The notes under the pieces were generated by a model. It searched no databases and was not told the origin of the DNA. It was given only the letters and a program-made list of their open reading frames with translations. 64,000 nt of DNA from Tretioscincus oriximinensis (Eukaryota > Chordata > Lepidosauria > Squamata > Gymnophthalmidae): contig JAJVDF010000279.1 in the NCBI GenBank assembly GCA_022410635.1, positions 656,238 through 720,237 on the forward strand. The letters run 5' to 3'. Shown piece after piece: positions 32,261-42,967 of the stretch. Numbering within the stretch: the stretch's first letter is position 1; each line of letters starts with the position of its first letter. A program made the translations under genes and the position numbers.

Positions 32261-32588
32261 TAGGCTGATCAGATGACCCCTTTTTTTTGAGGGGTGACCT
32301 AGTTTGGGGGTTTCTACTCCATCCTCCCGGGGCGGGGGCGCCATTTCCCCGATTTTTGCTGAGGAAAAANAATAATAAAAAAAGGTTTTATTTGAAAATA
32401 TTTTTGAAAAACAATTCACTGCATCACTACTAGGGGGCTCTAGCAACCAGGGCCAGCTCCTGAAGGCACCCTTCCCTCAGTAAAAAATGAAATGAAATGA
32501 AAATTTCTGTTACACTCCAAGAATTCTCGCATACCTTTTAAAAATTCTCACATGCTTCACAGACTTTTTGGAAAATCTGGTCAGTCTA
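32261..32588. mobile_element. hAT-like element (family F), copy 1
   Basis: The left end TAGGCTGATCAGATGACCCC and the right end (GGAAAATCTGGTCAGTCTA) are inverted repeats. The flanks GCTTTTTG (32253-32260) and GCTTTTTA (32589-32596) are an 8-bp target duplication with one change. The interior differs from the shorter foldback copy at 36534. No transposase frame. Confidence 0.7.
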
Positions 32589-32599
32589 GCTTTTTATGT

Positions 32600-33100
32600 G
32601 GGAACCCTATTTCAGTCCCACCTGTTTTAGGTGCCTGTTGTAAAAAAAAAAGAACAGAAGGCTACGTAAGGCATGTTGAGTCCATTCAGAGGCTGCTGAA
32701 AAGATTTAGCATTTTGATTTTTCTACATGGTAGTATGGTATAACTTTAAGAAACACAAGTGCCCTCCTTTACAGTAGCTGCTGTGCATTTCGAATCCTTC
32801 TGAATACCTTCTACCACCCTTTGTTTCCAAACTGCTTGGAGAGTGGATTTGGGGAAGTCTTTGTGGAAAGATGTTTGCCCTTGTGGCTAATGGAGAAGGT
32901 TACTCATGATGTTAATTACTGCACATTTTATGAGGCAATTAGTGTCGGAACCATCAAAGACACTATTGATATTTTTTGAGGGTCAGCAAGAGATTGGTCG
33001 ATTTTTCTCTTCCCTGATATTTTTCATGAAATTTCCCAAAAAATTATTTTTGCATTCTAAAGTTACGGAACTGGAGACTTATTTTGTTATATCCATATTA
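32600..33100. other. Unassigned spacer
   Basis: Nothing recognised. Confidence 0.4.
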
Positions 33101-33104
33101 TCTC

Positions 33105-33415
33105 TGCTCTCTCCCGCCCCTTATCCGTCTCTTCTCTCCTCTCCATTCAATTTCCTTTTTTCCTTTTCCCCTACTCTATTTTTGTCTCCTCCTCCTCTCT
33201 GTTCTTTCCCATTCTCTCCTCTCTCCTCCATCCCTCCACTTTTAAGTCCCTTTCCTTCTCTTTCCTTCCTTTCTTCTTCTATCTCTTCCTTTCCTCTTTC
33301 CCCTCTGAGCCTTGCTTCTCTGTTTCTATCCATTTCCCTCTTCTTCCTGCCTCTCCTCTACCTTCCCCCATTTTTTCTCTTTCCCCTCTCCTCACCCATT
33401 TTTAATGCACCTTTA
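33105..33415. repeat. Long pyrimidine (CT-rich) tract
   Basis: About 300 bases with very few purines on the plus strand, composed of irregular CTCTCC/TTTCC words rather than a fixed unit. It generates Ser/Pro/Leu-rich and Arg/Glu/Gly-rich false frames on the two strands. Confidence 0.85.
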
Positions 33416-33419
33416 CTAT

Positions 33420-35085
33420 CTCTGGTTTCACTAATAAAGCTTATTCACCCCTCCACTTATGAGGCGTCCTTCTGGAGGAGGCTCCATCGTACCTTGGGCA
33501 TTCAATCCAGTGGATGTCACTCATTTGCTGCCACACACTGAACATCTGATGCCAGGTACCTTATGCTTCTGTGCAGAGGTCTTGAGAGGAGGTACCATGA
33601 TAGTTACCCCAAAAGGTATCACTAGATCTTCATTCAGGAACATGGAGGCGTCAGCTTATGTGGCAACCAGAAAAGCCTATGGCTAGGGGATGGAATTATG
33701 CCTATCGAAAGTGATCTCGCTCCATTCAGCTGGGCTGTTCTTGCGCTATTATTTAACAGCGTTTTATGCAGCAGAACTTCATGATAAGTCAGAAAGCCTC
33801 CAGATAAATATGGAGCACAGAGATTCCAGGGGAAAATGCCAATATTGTATATTCTACATGTATATTCTAAACGAGTATGACACATGCATTATTGAGGGTT
33901 TTTTAATGCAATACATACAGAAGCATGAAAGACATCTGTGTGCCTTTATTCATGATCTATAGAAAGGCTGCAAAGGGTGCGTAAAAAAACCCATTTCATA
34001 GAGAGAACTTTTGTATGGAGATTTGTGGGTTTTGCACAAGAACTGATTATTAAGGGCATTTAAAAAATGTTAGAAGAGCAGAGATGGCTTTCTAGAAACC
34101 TAATCTTCCAAGAGCTATTAGCACTAATGTTGGGGAAGCAACCTCTTATTTTGCCTACAGCTATATCTAGTACCTTTAGAAATAATAACTCAGCTACCCT
34201 GGGTTGATTAATTGTGTTTTTATGTTGGAAGATTTAAATTGCCATATAAAGGTGAGTTAATTACGCAGATCTCTGTCTAATGCTACATCATAATAACCAA
34301 GCATTTGAAAGAAGCGATTTTTGCTGGATTCATGACAGAGAAGAAAAGGTTAAATTATTTTTTCCTTCGTCCTGCGATCTGGTTTACAAAAATCAGAATC
34401 GTGCATTCTTGCTGCTAATATAATTTGTCTTTTTCAACCCCAGAAGCGTTGTTCAATATTTCATGGGTGGGATACAATCCCCTCTTCACTTTTTGTCCCT
34501 CTTTGGAGTAGGTCACTGAAAATTTGTAATTTAAAACCTCTTCCCCCAAGTATTTCCTCTCTATCGTTTGATGGATAGATGGAAGTACTGTATCGCCAAG
34601 CGAACAATTGAAAGTATAGCCCCAATGGGCATTAAAAACAATCAAAATCCACTAAACCAAGATGAAACGACAGACGAAATGCTTTTTCAAAAGGCTTCCA
34701 GATTTCCAGTTTATTACTACCGACTCCTCCCTGCAACTGATAAAGGTGAAAATTGCCAGGCTTAACAGGAAGATGTGTCATATAGGCGCTGGGTGTGCAC
34801 TGGCTCGGAGGCAGGAATTTAAAAAAGTTTTGCAAACCCAACGCTCATAAGGTGTAGCGTTACATATTCAATTCTAAAATCTTCTGGTCCTTTTAATTTT
34901 TTTTTTCTAGGGTTTGTGTTACAATTTTGTACTCGTCATTTGCAAGTTTAGTCATTTGCTAGGGTTGGGTTCCTTGAAATCTTAACAGTATTAGCATGTT
35001 TTATTAGAAGAGGTGAAATTAGCTTCAATATGGATAATAAATAAAAATAATGAAGCTAGTATGGGCAAAGCAACATAAGCTACGT
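33420..35085. other. Unassigned spacer
   Basis: No gene, known repeat or RNA gene was recognised in about 1.7 kb. This is the longest stretch here without an evident transposon. Confidence 0.4.
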
Positions 35086-35089
35086 GTGC

Positions 35090-35162
35090 CACCCTATGGT
35101 TGGCTACCCAGAGACCTTCGGGTATAGAGCAGGATATAAGTATAAATAAATAAATAAATATA
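35090..35162 (+). mobile_element. L2/SINE-B tail fragment
   Basis: CCTATGGTTGGCTACCCAGA, GACCTTCGGGTATAGAG, GGATATAAGTATAAAT and (AAAT)n. The tail is shared by L2 and SINE-B, so the parent cannot be decided. Confidence 0.6.
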
Positions 35163-35177
35163 AGGAATATAGAACAA

Positions 35178-35252
35178 TTTAATCATCATCATCATCATCA
35201 TCATCATCATACCCACCGATGGGAGCACCTTGTCGGGGGGGGGGGGGGGGGC
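35178..35252. repeat. (ATC)n microsatellite and G18-type run
   Basis: About ten ATC units at 35181-35210 and an uninterrupted G run at 35235-35252, directly upstream of the R4-like sequence. Confidence 0.9.
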
Positions 35253-36340
35253 TCATGTACTTCAGTGAAGCTGAGAGCTATGCCAAAGGTAATGAAAACT
35301 ACTGGCAGGTTCAACCAAGCCGGAGTGGTCAAAGCAGGAGCCAGACTAAACACACCCAACCCATTAGACCCAATGGAGGGCCAAACAAAAAAGAAGTCTG
35401 TACTGGCTCGGTCATCGCTCAGGATAAAAAGGTCTGCGATGGTTGCTGAGGAACCAGGGCAGCCATCGACCAATGGGTCACAGGAACAAAATTCACAAAT
35501 GAAAAAGTGGCAGAAATTTTCAATTTCAAAGAATCATTCGCTCACTCATGAAATGCTACTACAAGNCAGAACCTGAAAAACGCGGATCCCAAAAACGGAT
35601 GTACCAGCTATGGAAACAGGAATATTTAGACTCAAAAATAACGGAACTTCAACCGGCTGATCATCGATGATTCATAATCAGGAACAAAGTGTTCAGTGAA
35701 ATCGAACTCGAAGAAATACGAAAAACCTATGAAACTGTAGCACCTCAACCTGCTATGACACAAAGTAGAAGATCCAATAAGACCAAGAACAACAAGAACC
35801 TGAAGAAAATTCGGAAATATTGCAAGAGGATGAGGAACAGCAGCATGAAGTCACGAATGAAACACCTGGCACAATGACTCAATGGCAGCAAGAACTGAAA
35901 AACAAAATACTTGCTCACATGGCATCTAACGCAGAGCGAAAGCAACTGCCAGCCTTGAAAACTACAGGCAGGAAACGAATTGTGCCACTGATAAAAACAC
36001 ACTTGCAATGGTCCACATTGCATCAACTGAGGAATGCCTACAGTACAGCTGTGATTGTAACTGAAGAACTAGGATTAACGCAACTGGAGACAATAAAACA
36101 GTCAAATGGAAAGCCAAAATGGAAAGTTCGATTAGAACTGAAAATAAAAAGCCTAAGATCAAACAACCTGAAGAACATGAAGGAGCAGAAACTAAACAAT
36201 CAGAAAACTAAAGATCATCTGTTCAAAAAGTACTGGTTGAATACCAAGAAAATTGATGAAGCTTTGGAAATTGTGAAACAGCAGATAACAGCAACAGCCA
36301 GGAAACTTGAACAGTACCATGCAAGGATCAACCCCGTCCA
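35253..36340 (+). pseudogene. 5' coding portion of an R4-like (R4/Dong clade) LINE, broken
   Basis: Frame segments joined by eye give KRMYQLWKQEYLDSKITELQ, then IRNKVFSEIELEEIRKTYE, and a basic, coiled-coil-like stretch (WKVRLELKIKSLRSNNLKN, then KKIDEALEIVKQQITATARKLEQYHARINP). This order, upstream of where a reverse transcriptase would begin, fits the N-terminal part of R4/Dong-type single-ORF LINEs. At least three frame changes or stops (near 35570, 35670 and 35690-35880) and an N at 35566 break it. The reverse transcriptase itself is absent, and the sequence switches at about 36338 to a SINE-A piece. The clade is my recognition, not a search result; another low-copy LINE clade is possible. 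Confidence 0.55.
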
Positions 36341-36380
36341 ACACAGGGCTTCGAAACCTGATCTCTCAGATGAAGGACCT
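36338..36380 (-). mobile_element. SINE-A head fragment
   Basis: CACAGGGCTTCGAAACCTGA and TCTCAGATGAAGGA match the antisense B-box region of SINE-A. It is only about 40 bases, and its position directly after R4-like DNA mirrors the SINE-U2-R4 order at 31438-31974. Confidence 0.55.
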
Positions 36381-36483
36381 GATAGATCGTGCCGGCATGG
36401 TGGCACCACTCNAGATGTGGAGCTTGGCAAGAATGACTGTGAACTGCTAAAATGTAGTCCACGCAAATTAAGTTTGTGAAAGT

Positions 36484-36872
36484 TTAAGGCCCTGTCCCCA
36501 CTGGGCCTTATTCTGGGCAATATCTCAGAATAGTAGGCTGACCAGATGACCCCTTTTGGGGGGGTTGAAAACCCGGTTTTTGGGTTGCCTCCCAGTTTTT
36601 TCTGAGGAATTTTTTTTCAAAAAAGAATTTATTTTAATTTTTTTGCTGTTTAATTCTTTTTTCCTCAGAAAAAAACACGAGGCACCCCCAAAACAGTTTT
36701 TCAACACACCCACCCAAAAGGAGTCATCTGGTCAGCCTACAGAATAGGAACCTGCCACCTACATGCTAGTGCAGACTATAGGGGCCTGCCATAGCCTATA
36801 CTGGCTTGTGAATGGCCAAAATCTGCATCGAGATGTAACCCAGAATAAGGCTCAGTGGGGGATAGGATTTAA
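36484..36872. mobile_element. TTAA-type MITE (family P), copy 2, hosting a hAT element
   Basis: TTAA at 36484-36487 and 36869-36872 flank inverted ends. The left is GGCCCTGTCCCCACTGGGCC-TTATTCTGGG. The right, read as complement, is ATCCTATCCCCCACTGAGCC-TTATTCTGGG; both are the same distance from TTAA. TTAA duplications are typical of piggyBac- and Kolobok-type elements. Without the hAT insertion the element is about 175 bases. Confidence 0.75.
36534..36739. mobile_element. Foldback hAT-like element (family F), copy 2
   Basis: Nearly the whole 206 bases form a hairpin. TAGGCTGACCAGATGACCCC, TTGAAAAC, GGTTGCCTCCC and TCTGAGGAA are mirrored by TTCCTCAGA, GAGGCACCCCC and GGAGTCATCTGGTCAGCCTA. 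A perfect 8-bp duplication CAGAATAG (36526-36533 and 36740-36747) marks insertion by a hAT transposase. The unoccupied order is seen in family P copy 1 near 19010. Confidence 0.85.
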
Positions 36873-37334
36873 AAGTGTAATTTCAGGATGACTGGGGAAT
36901 AGTGAAGCTATTAGCTATGAAGAAGCTCTGCTCCTGCTAACTGCTTGGACTGTTCCATAGTCAAAGAGCAAATTCTGACCTTAGAGCTATTCTCTGCTTC
37001 CCCCTCCTTTGCTTTGAATGTGTGGGCAAAGGGGTACACATCAGACAAGGCCTTTTGCACACATCTCCCCGCTTAGGCCCTTGTGGCTTAAAGCAGTTCT
37101 CCGTGTGTGGTCTTAAGAGTCTGTGGGTGGGTGTGTTTTCATTGTTTTTACCTTACATAATTTAGTGCTTTATACTCTGAGACTACCAGTCAAAGAGGAA
37201 GGATACCACACAAACAAAATCACAAAACATGGCAGGGGACCAAGTAAAAGATACATTTCTTAGTAAATTTACCAATAGATGGAGTGTCAGTTGTCAACAA
37301 TAACAAATGACCAGCTTACGGTTTTTCAAATTAT
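36873..37334. other. Unassigned spacer
   Basis: Nothing recognised. Confidence 0.4.
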
Positions 37335-37745
37335 TTTGTCTAGGACAACACTAGGACCAGGGGGAATTCCTTGAAGCTAATGGGTAGAAGAGTGTGAATA
37401 GACAAAGGAAAGTATTTTTTTCACCCAGAGGGTCATCAGCCTGTGAAATTTACTTCCAGAAGTGGATGTGGTATCCAGCACCCTGGGTAGCTGTAAGACA
37501 GGATTAGACAAGTTTATGGATACCAAGGATATATATAAAGCTACTAGGGTGGATCATTTGATGCTGCCTCCAGGAGGGAGCAACAGGTAGGATTCCCGAA
37601 ATCCCATTTGCAGGGAGTCGAGAACAGGTGAGGATGTTGCCTTCTTCTGCTTGAGATGCCTGGGTACAATTGGTGGACCTCTGTATGAGACAGAATGCTG
37701 GACTAGATCTGGCACATTTCAGAAAGGTTTCTCTTATGTTCATCT
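37335..37745 (+). mobile_element. CR1 LINE C-terminal codons and 3' UTR, sense
   Basis: The C-terminus of ORF2 is readable in pieces (YFFHPEGHQ-like codons at 37410-37440, then GRIRQVYGYQGY-like codons at 37495-37530). The 3' untranslated block TTTGCAGGGAGTCGAGAACA, AGACAGAATGCTGGACTAGA and TCTCTTATGTTCAT follows. 5'-truncated. Confidence 0.8.
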
Positions 37746-37969
37746 TCTGGCAGCATTTTTGTTTCTGGCTTTATGGGTATCAATTATATTTCCATGCCGT
37801 TTTCTATGCCATTTTTTCAAGATGGCACGTGCTTATTTAAAAGGTTGGATGCCTTGAAGCTCCATAAAGCACCAGTTATCACCATCAGCCATCCAAACGT
37901 GAACAAAGTGAAACAGGAGTTGTTTTGTGCTGGTGGCAGAGATTGCTGGGAAGTATAGTTCAAGTACCA

Positions 37970-38255
37970 TCCTTCTCAACAGCCAATGGAGTGGGGACCC
38001 GGGTTAGGGCCTTCTCAGTGGTCGCCCCCAGTCTTTGCAGTAATCTCACCCTCGAAGTGCATCTGTCATCAACACTGTATGGATTTAGAAGATCTTTGAA
38101 GACGCACCTCTTTTACCTGGCCTTTGGCAGAAGAAATGTCATCTCTGTCTCTACTTTGAGATATTGTTTTATACTGTTTTAATTTGATATTGATGTTTTA
38201 CTGCTGGCCGCCCTGAGACGTTCGGTTATAGGGCAGGATATAAATAAATAAATAA
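37970..38255 (+). mobile_element. L2-type LINE 3' end, sense
   Basis: Codons for VGTRVRAFSVVAPSL, then SSTLYGFRRSLKTHLFYLAFGRR, the L2 ORF2 C-terminus. The tail CCGCCCTGAGACGTTCGGTT, GGCAGGATATAAATAAATAA follows. Better preserved than the other L2 copies here. Confidence 0.75.
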
Positions 38256-39127
38256 GCAGCCAGACTCTTCTGCCCAGCGCAGGACAGCTCCCGGCTTGCA
38301 CCATAGCTAGCCCTGGATGGGAGAAAACCGGTACTTTCTGAACCCCAAAGTACAAGAAGCTGGTACAGGGACCTATCTATATGGAACCATGGAACCAATG
38401 CACTGTGAGAGGAAGCTTATAGTTACAGTACTTTTCAGTGGGTACACAGTGCTCAGATTATTTATTTTTTGCATTTACGTCCCACCTCATAATCCTGTGC
38501 TTTCAAAGTCTCTGGATTGGTTGCAACAATTAACATTCATAAAAACAGAAAAAAGAACATCTCTTTCAGTTCTCTATTCTGGTCTTGTGACCCATTAAGT
38601 TCTTGTAATGGTGCCCTCAGGAAGTGATAAACGTTCTATTTTTGCTACCTATCAAATATCAAGGCAGCCTCAAATACTACAAGGCAGTATTTCTCTTTTT
38701 CAAGTCTAGATGTATGTTATATTGAAGCTAAGCTGCCTCTCACCCTATATTTAGGAAAGGATGATGCTTTGGTTACACAAAACAAACATAACCACAAACA
38801 CAGAAGCTTTAACATCTCCATATAGTTGGCCTTAAAAGAATAATTGGTACTGGCACTTGGAAATAAACCTAGTTGCATTGATATTTTATAATTTACTGAC
38901 CACTCTAAAGTGTATTTTATACGGTTTCTTCTTCCACACTCAGGCGAAAGGAAGGAAGAAATCAAAGGAAGCTTATGCACCATGTGAAATGGCACACAGT
39001 AAAGAGCTTACACCTTTGTGAAGTCATTGTGAAAATGGTTCTAACAACAACCTGCAAGATGGATGTCCATGGTGGCCTACAGTCTGAGATTAGGACCGAT
39101 GAAATTCTGTAGGACAATCAGAAATGA
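38256..39127. other. Unassigned spacer
   Basis: Nothing recognised. Confidence 0.4.
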
Positions 39128-39305
39128 CATAGCTTTTGTTGTTTTCTCCGCAGCAGATCCCTTTTGAAGAGGCAGGACTGAGAGAGTTCTAAAGAACTGT
39201 GACTGGCCCAAGTTCACCCAGCTGGCTTCATGGAGAGTGTGGGATCGAATTGGGAGGCTACCACAGAAGAGTTCAATACTCTAACCACTACACCAAACTT
39301 TCTCC
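39128..39305 (-). mobile_element. tRNA-derived SINE (family B), antisense
   Basis: Complement of the family B head (CTCTAACCACTACACCAAAC), B box (GGGATCGAATTGGGAG) and body (CTGTGACTGGCCCAAGTTCA). The tail is truncated at about 39128. Confidence 0.7.
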
Positions 39306-40185
39306 GAGGTAGGAGGTGCCTCTTTAAGAACATTTAAGAACGATTTCACTTTAATAAAGCAACATTTATAGTGTTTCCTTGAAACGTGTGTCCACAGGCA
39401 CAAACTCGCTGAGGATGCTGGTTTTAAAAAGGCTTTTTCTGTATACGGGTCCTCCAACCATCTTCCTGTAAGTAGAACACAAGTTTCCATGGGCAGAACT
39501 AGGTGCAGATTGGCTAAAAAAGCATCCTCCCTCCCAGGCCTAGTTGCAGTGCAGGCTGGGAGCTGTAGTCCGCAGGGCAGGTTCTACTGGCAGACCCCAC
39601 TGCCAGCACAACAGCAGCTCCGTTCCACCCTCCTCATATTTGGACTGCTGCTACTGCCAACTTCGTAAAGCTGCTGGGCATCCAAGCTTTTATAATTATC
39701 ATTTGTCATTGTGAAAATACGGCATACAAAAGCAGGCAGAAATACAAATAAGAACCATAAAACTAGAAACAGAAATTATGACTGAATGTGAGAAACCAAA
39801 AGCTAGTTGTTTTGTTATTGTTTATAACCAAATATTCCCTCTATATATTCCTATATTCAACTAATATCTTTATATCGCTGAATATAAAAGTTTCAGTAAT
39901 ATAGTGCACAGTAAATTCTCTTTGAGAGTTACTCACAGTAGCCCTGAAGCACATTTTCTCTATCATTGTTTTATTAACGATTTCTTTAAAAAAAATGCAC
40001 AAAGAATTACAATAAAATATGAAAGAGGAAAAGAAACAAGAAAAAGAAGGACAGATCAGGAATAAGAGTCACTTCAAATTGCCCTTTTGACGGTTAAGGA
40101 TATGTTTATATTCACACCCCTCCCTAAATATTATAACTTCATGTATCCATTCAAACGTGCTAATGATCAAATCTCGAAATCCTCA
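39306..40185. other. Unassigned spacer
   Basis: Nothing recognised up to the LINE fragment that follows. Confidence 0.4.
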
Positions 40186-40189
40186 TTAT

Positions 40190-41130
40190 TATATGCGCAA
40201 CTAATTTCAGTCAAGGACAGAATGAAATTTATGGAATGTGGAGGACAGATTTAGGAATCAGTACAGAAGATATAGCTAGGGAGATTAGGAATATAAAAAA
40301 GCAAAAGTTTAACAAGTTGAAGGAGGCAAGAAGAAAAACTGTGCACAGCTATCTCACGTTATCCAAAACACAGACGGGAACTGTTGGCACGATGGAGACG
40401 GAGAGGAGCGTTTAACCACATTAATATGGGAATGTGATAAAGTGAAAGAGTCTTGGGAAATGAAAGAGAAAAAGATAAACTCAGAGATGGATACACAGAT
40501 AGCAATAATTAATAAAATGGGAGTATTACATACCGATATGAATACAATACTTAACACTGAAATAAAGTCAATTTCAGAGAAAAAGCCGTGTTAGTCCAGT
40601 AGAAAGTCCAGCAAAGGGGCTAGTTAGTAGCACTTTGGTACTCACAGGAGAAAAGTGGGTGGCAGAAGCTTTCGTAGACACGTCTAATTCTTCACATAGC
40701 ATCTGAAGAAGTAGATGTGTCTACGAAAGCTTCTGCCACCCGCTTTTCTCCTGTTAGTCTCAAAGTGCTACTGGCCCCTTTGCTGGACTGAAATAAAGGG
40801 GATAATAGAAGCGTAATAATCATGCTGCTGGGGGTGGAAGGACAGTACAAAATGGACGATGGAAATGGTATAATATTGACTTATTAGCAGCAGAGAGTCT
40901 AAGTTGCAGAAATAATAATTTTGACAAAAGTAGGAAAGGTTAGAGCTTTTTAACAAAAACGGATGGTAGCGATATTGTATTTGGAGAACAGGACAAGAGG
41001 TGAAGCCAAGAAGCTGAAATTGGATTTATTTTTTTCACTATAGCTGAATGTCAATTAGCTTTATGGTTATAAGACCCTAGAGGGAGGGAAAGAGGATTTT
41101 TTTTTGGGCAAATAGTTGGAAATGGTTTAA
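40190..41130 (+). pseudogene. L1-like LINE ORF2 C-terminus and 3' UTR, split by a Penelope-like insertion
   Basis: Decayed codons at 40210-40460 give FMECGGQI-like, then NCWHDGDGEERLTTLIWECDKVKESWE. This matches the shape of the L1-type C-terminal motif (CW near the start, then a histidine/cysteine pair spaced about 12 on), with the histidine lost. The sequence is interrupted at 40568-40786 and resumes with WGWKDSTKWTMEM-like codons at 40830-40860. It then enters an A/T-rich 3' part that ends before the (ACAT)n repeat. No intact frame. Confidence 0.5.
40568..40786. mobile_element. Palindromic Penelope-like terminal element with hammerhead-like core
   Basis: Two copies of one terminal module stand head to head. 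The plus-strand copy (40699-40786) has CTGAAGA at 40703-40709, a predicted stem GTAGA/TCTAC with loop TGTG (40711-40724), GAAA at 40725-40728 and then GCTTCTGCCACCC. This is close to the hammerhead core CTGANGA-stem-GAAA. The minus-strand copy (about 40685 to 40606) has TGTGAAGA and the same stem and GAAA. The element continues left to AAAAAGCCGTGTTAGTCCAG. A perfect 12-bp direct repeat ACTGAAATAAAG at 40556-40567 and 40787-40798 fixes the boundaries. The modules resemble terminal sequences of Penelope-like retroelements as I recall them. The cleavage-site uracil appears lost, so activity is doubtful. Confidence 0.6.
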
Positions 41131-41139
41131 AGGACATTG

Positions 41140-41195
41140 ATTATTCATACATACATACATACATACATACATACATACATACATACATACATACA

Positions 41196-41226
<31 letters not shown>
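41140..41226. repeat. (ACAT)n microsatellite
   Basis: About 21 uninterrupted ACAT units following the decayed LINE 3' end. Confidence 0.97.
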
Positions 41227-41967
41227 GCACGCAGACAAACACAAACATTTATTGTGTATGCAATGACATCATTGTATTAAATTGGAACCTAATACAGTAT
41301 TTGAAAAACGGGGGAAAAGAAATCCCAACATCTGTATTTCTCTTCCAAACTTTAGAATCCTTTTGTACTGCTTATTAAAAATGTTCTTATTGATTATATT
41401 GTAGAACCTTTGTGCAGAGTTCTATAAACTTGCCTCACCCACCAATTTCTTAAAGAAAAAATAAGTTTTTAACCTCCACTTCCATTATTAAACAAATCTG
41501 CCAGGGAGACACCACACTTTCATGGCTTCAGAAGTTTTTCTTTTTCTTTTGAAGATACGCCAATAGAGGCAAGTCAACACCCAGCAGTTTTCCTTTTGAA
41601 CATGGTAATAATTCTATCATCGAATCATTATGCCTGACATTCTGCACACCAAGTCGCTTCATAAAGAGAAAGCAATACACGAAATTTACAAGCCAAACTG
41701 GTTCTGCGAAGAGAGGACCCTCCAAAAATCTTTTAGCACTTGCCTAATCTTTCAGTGAGGAGCTTTTGATTCTACCACGGGGTTTCGCCACACAACAAAT
41801 AGGTCATTCATATCTTTTCAGCCTACCGCTGCCCTCATTCAAGGAAATGAATTGGGCCCGCTTCAAAGCTCATTCAATGGGATTCCTCTGCTTGATTGTG
41901 GAAAATTTGAAGCAAGGCCAAAAAGTTCAAAAGGTTTATATAACTGTGCTGATCCCACAGACCCTTA
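41227..41967. other. Unassigned spacer
   Basis: Nothing recognised. Confidence 0.4.
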
Positions 41968-42060
41968 AAGGGAAATAAGAACATAAGATGAGCCTTGCTG
42001 GATCAAGGCCAGAACCCACCTAGTCCCGTACTTTGTCTCACCCAATGGCTTCTTGAACGT
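41968..42060 (-). mobile_element. CR1 LINE 3' terminus, antisense
   Basis: AATAAGAACATAAGATGAGCC followed by the complement of the CR1 end for about 80 bases, then divergence. Confidence 0.65.
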
Positions 42061-42269
42061 CTCGAGCGAAAGACAAAAGACTCCCCTGGTTTCAACTCCT
42101 AGCAAATAGCTCTTAGAAGCATTCGTTCCAACCTAGAAGTAGTCCCTAGCCATCGATACACCAGAACTGAAGCATTTCGTTTTCTCCAGCCTAACCCAGT
42201 CCCCAGTCATTGGAGGGATTCCAATGTGCCTTCCAAGTATGTGTGGCTCTTTCTGCGCAATAGGAATGG
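42061..42269. other. Unassigned spacer
   Basis: Nothing certain; it may include decayed CR1 sequence around 42130-42220. Confidence 0.3.
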
Positions 42270-42435
42270 TTAAGCAACCATTTGCAGGGAGTCACGAACA
42301 GGAGCAGCATATTTTGCTTTCCTCTGTTCGGACTGCCCAGGTGCATCTGGTGGGCCTCTGTGTGACACAGAATGCTGGACTCGATGGGCTGTGGCCTGAT
42401 CCAGTATGGCTCTTCTTATGTTCTTATGTTCTAAC
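42270..42435 (+). mobile_element. CR1 LINE 3' end, sense
   Basis: AACCATTTGCAGGGAGTCAC through ACACAGAATGCTGGACTCGA to CTTCTTATGTTCTTATGTTC. A young-looking, 5'-truncated copy of the TTCTTATG-tail subfamily. Confidence 0.88.
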
Positions 42436-42967
42436 AGGGATTTATTCAATTTGGCTCAGTCTTGCTGGACCATGCCTGCGTGGGAAGAGGGATAACAGAA
42501 GCAAAAGGAATGCTGTTTGTAATTAATTTTAGTGGATATTAACCTTTTGTCATTACTTAAATCTGTCAGTCCAAATCTTGGATGCAACTTTACATGTGCT
42601 TTTGGCCTCAGCCTACATAACATGGGGTAGGGTGGATGGGTGGGATGTTTACATCCTATTTTCTTTATTAGGGGTACATCCCACCCATATTACACCCCTG
42701 GCTTGTGCAGCATTAAGTCAATTTATGTCTTAATGGTTCTTCTGAGGTTTCCAAAGAAATAAACAGTTGTCCAAGGTTGCTTGGAACCCAGGTTCCCTAT
42801 AATGGGAATTGTTTATGACCCAATTCATGCAAACCAGGGGTGTAGTGAGGTCCCTGGCCCCCTGAAGGTTTGAGTGTTATGGGGGGGGGCAGTGAGCCTG
42901 GTCCCTCCTGCCCACTGTGGCTCCTTTCCTTATTTTTGCACGCTTCAGCACAGCACGGGATCTTTAA
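42436..42967. other. Unassigned spacer
   Basis: Nothing recognised. Confidence 0.4.

Noticed and set aside
32906..33541. 211-codon Ser/Pro/Leu-rich frame as a possible gene
   Set aside because: It spans the pyrimidine tract; composition alone explains the open frame.
35178..36380. Host gene exon with coiled coil at the R4-like region
   Set aside because: The segment 36141-36270 recurs at 31846-31974 in a repeat mosaic, and the frames are broken in LINE fashion, so a mobile element is more likely.
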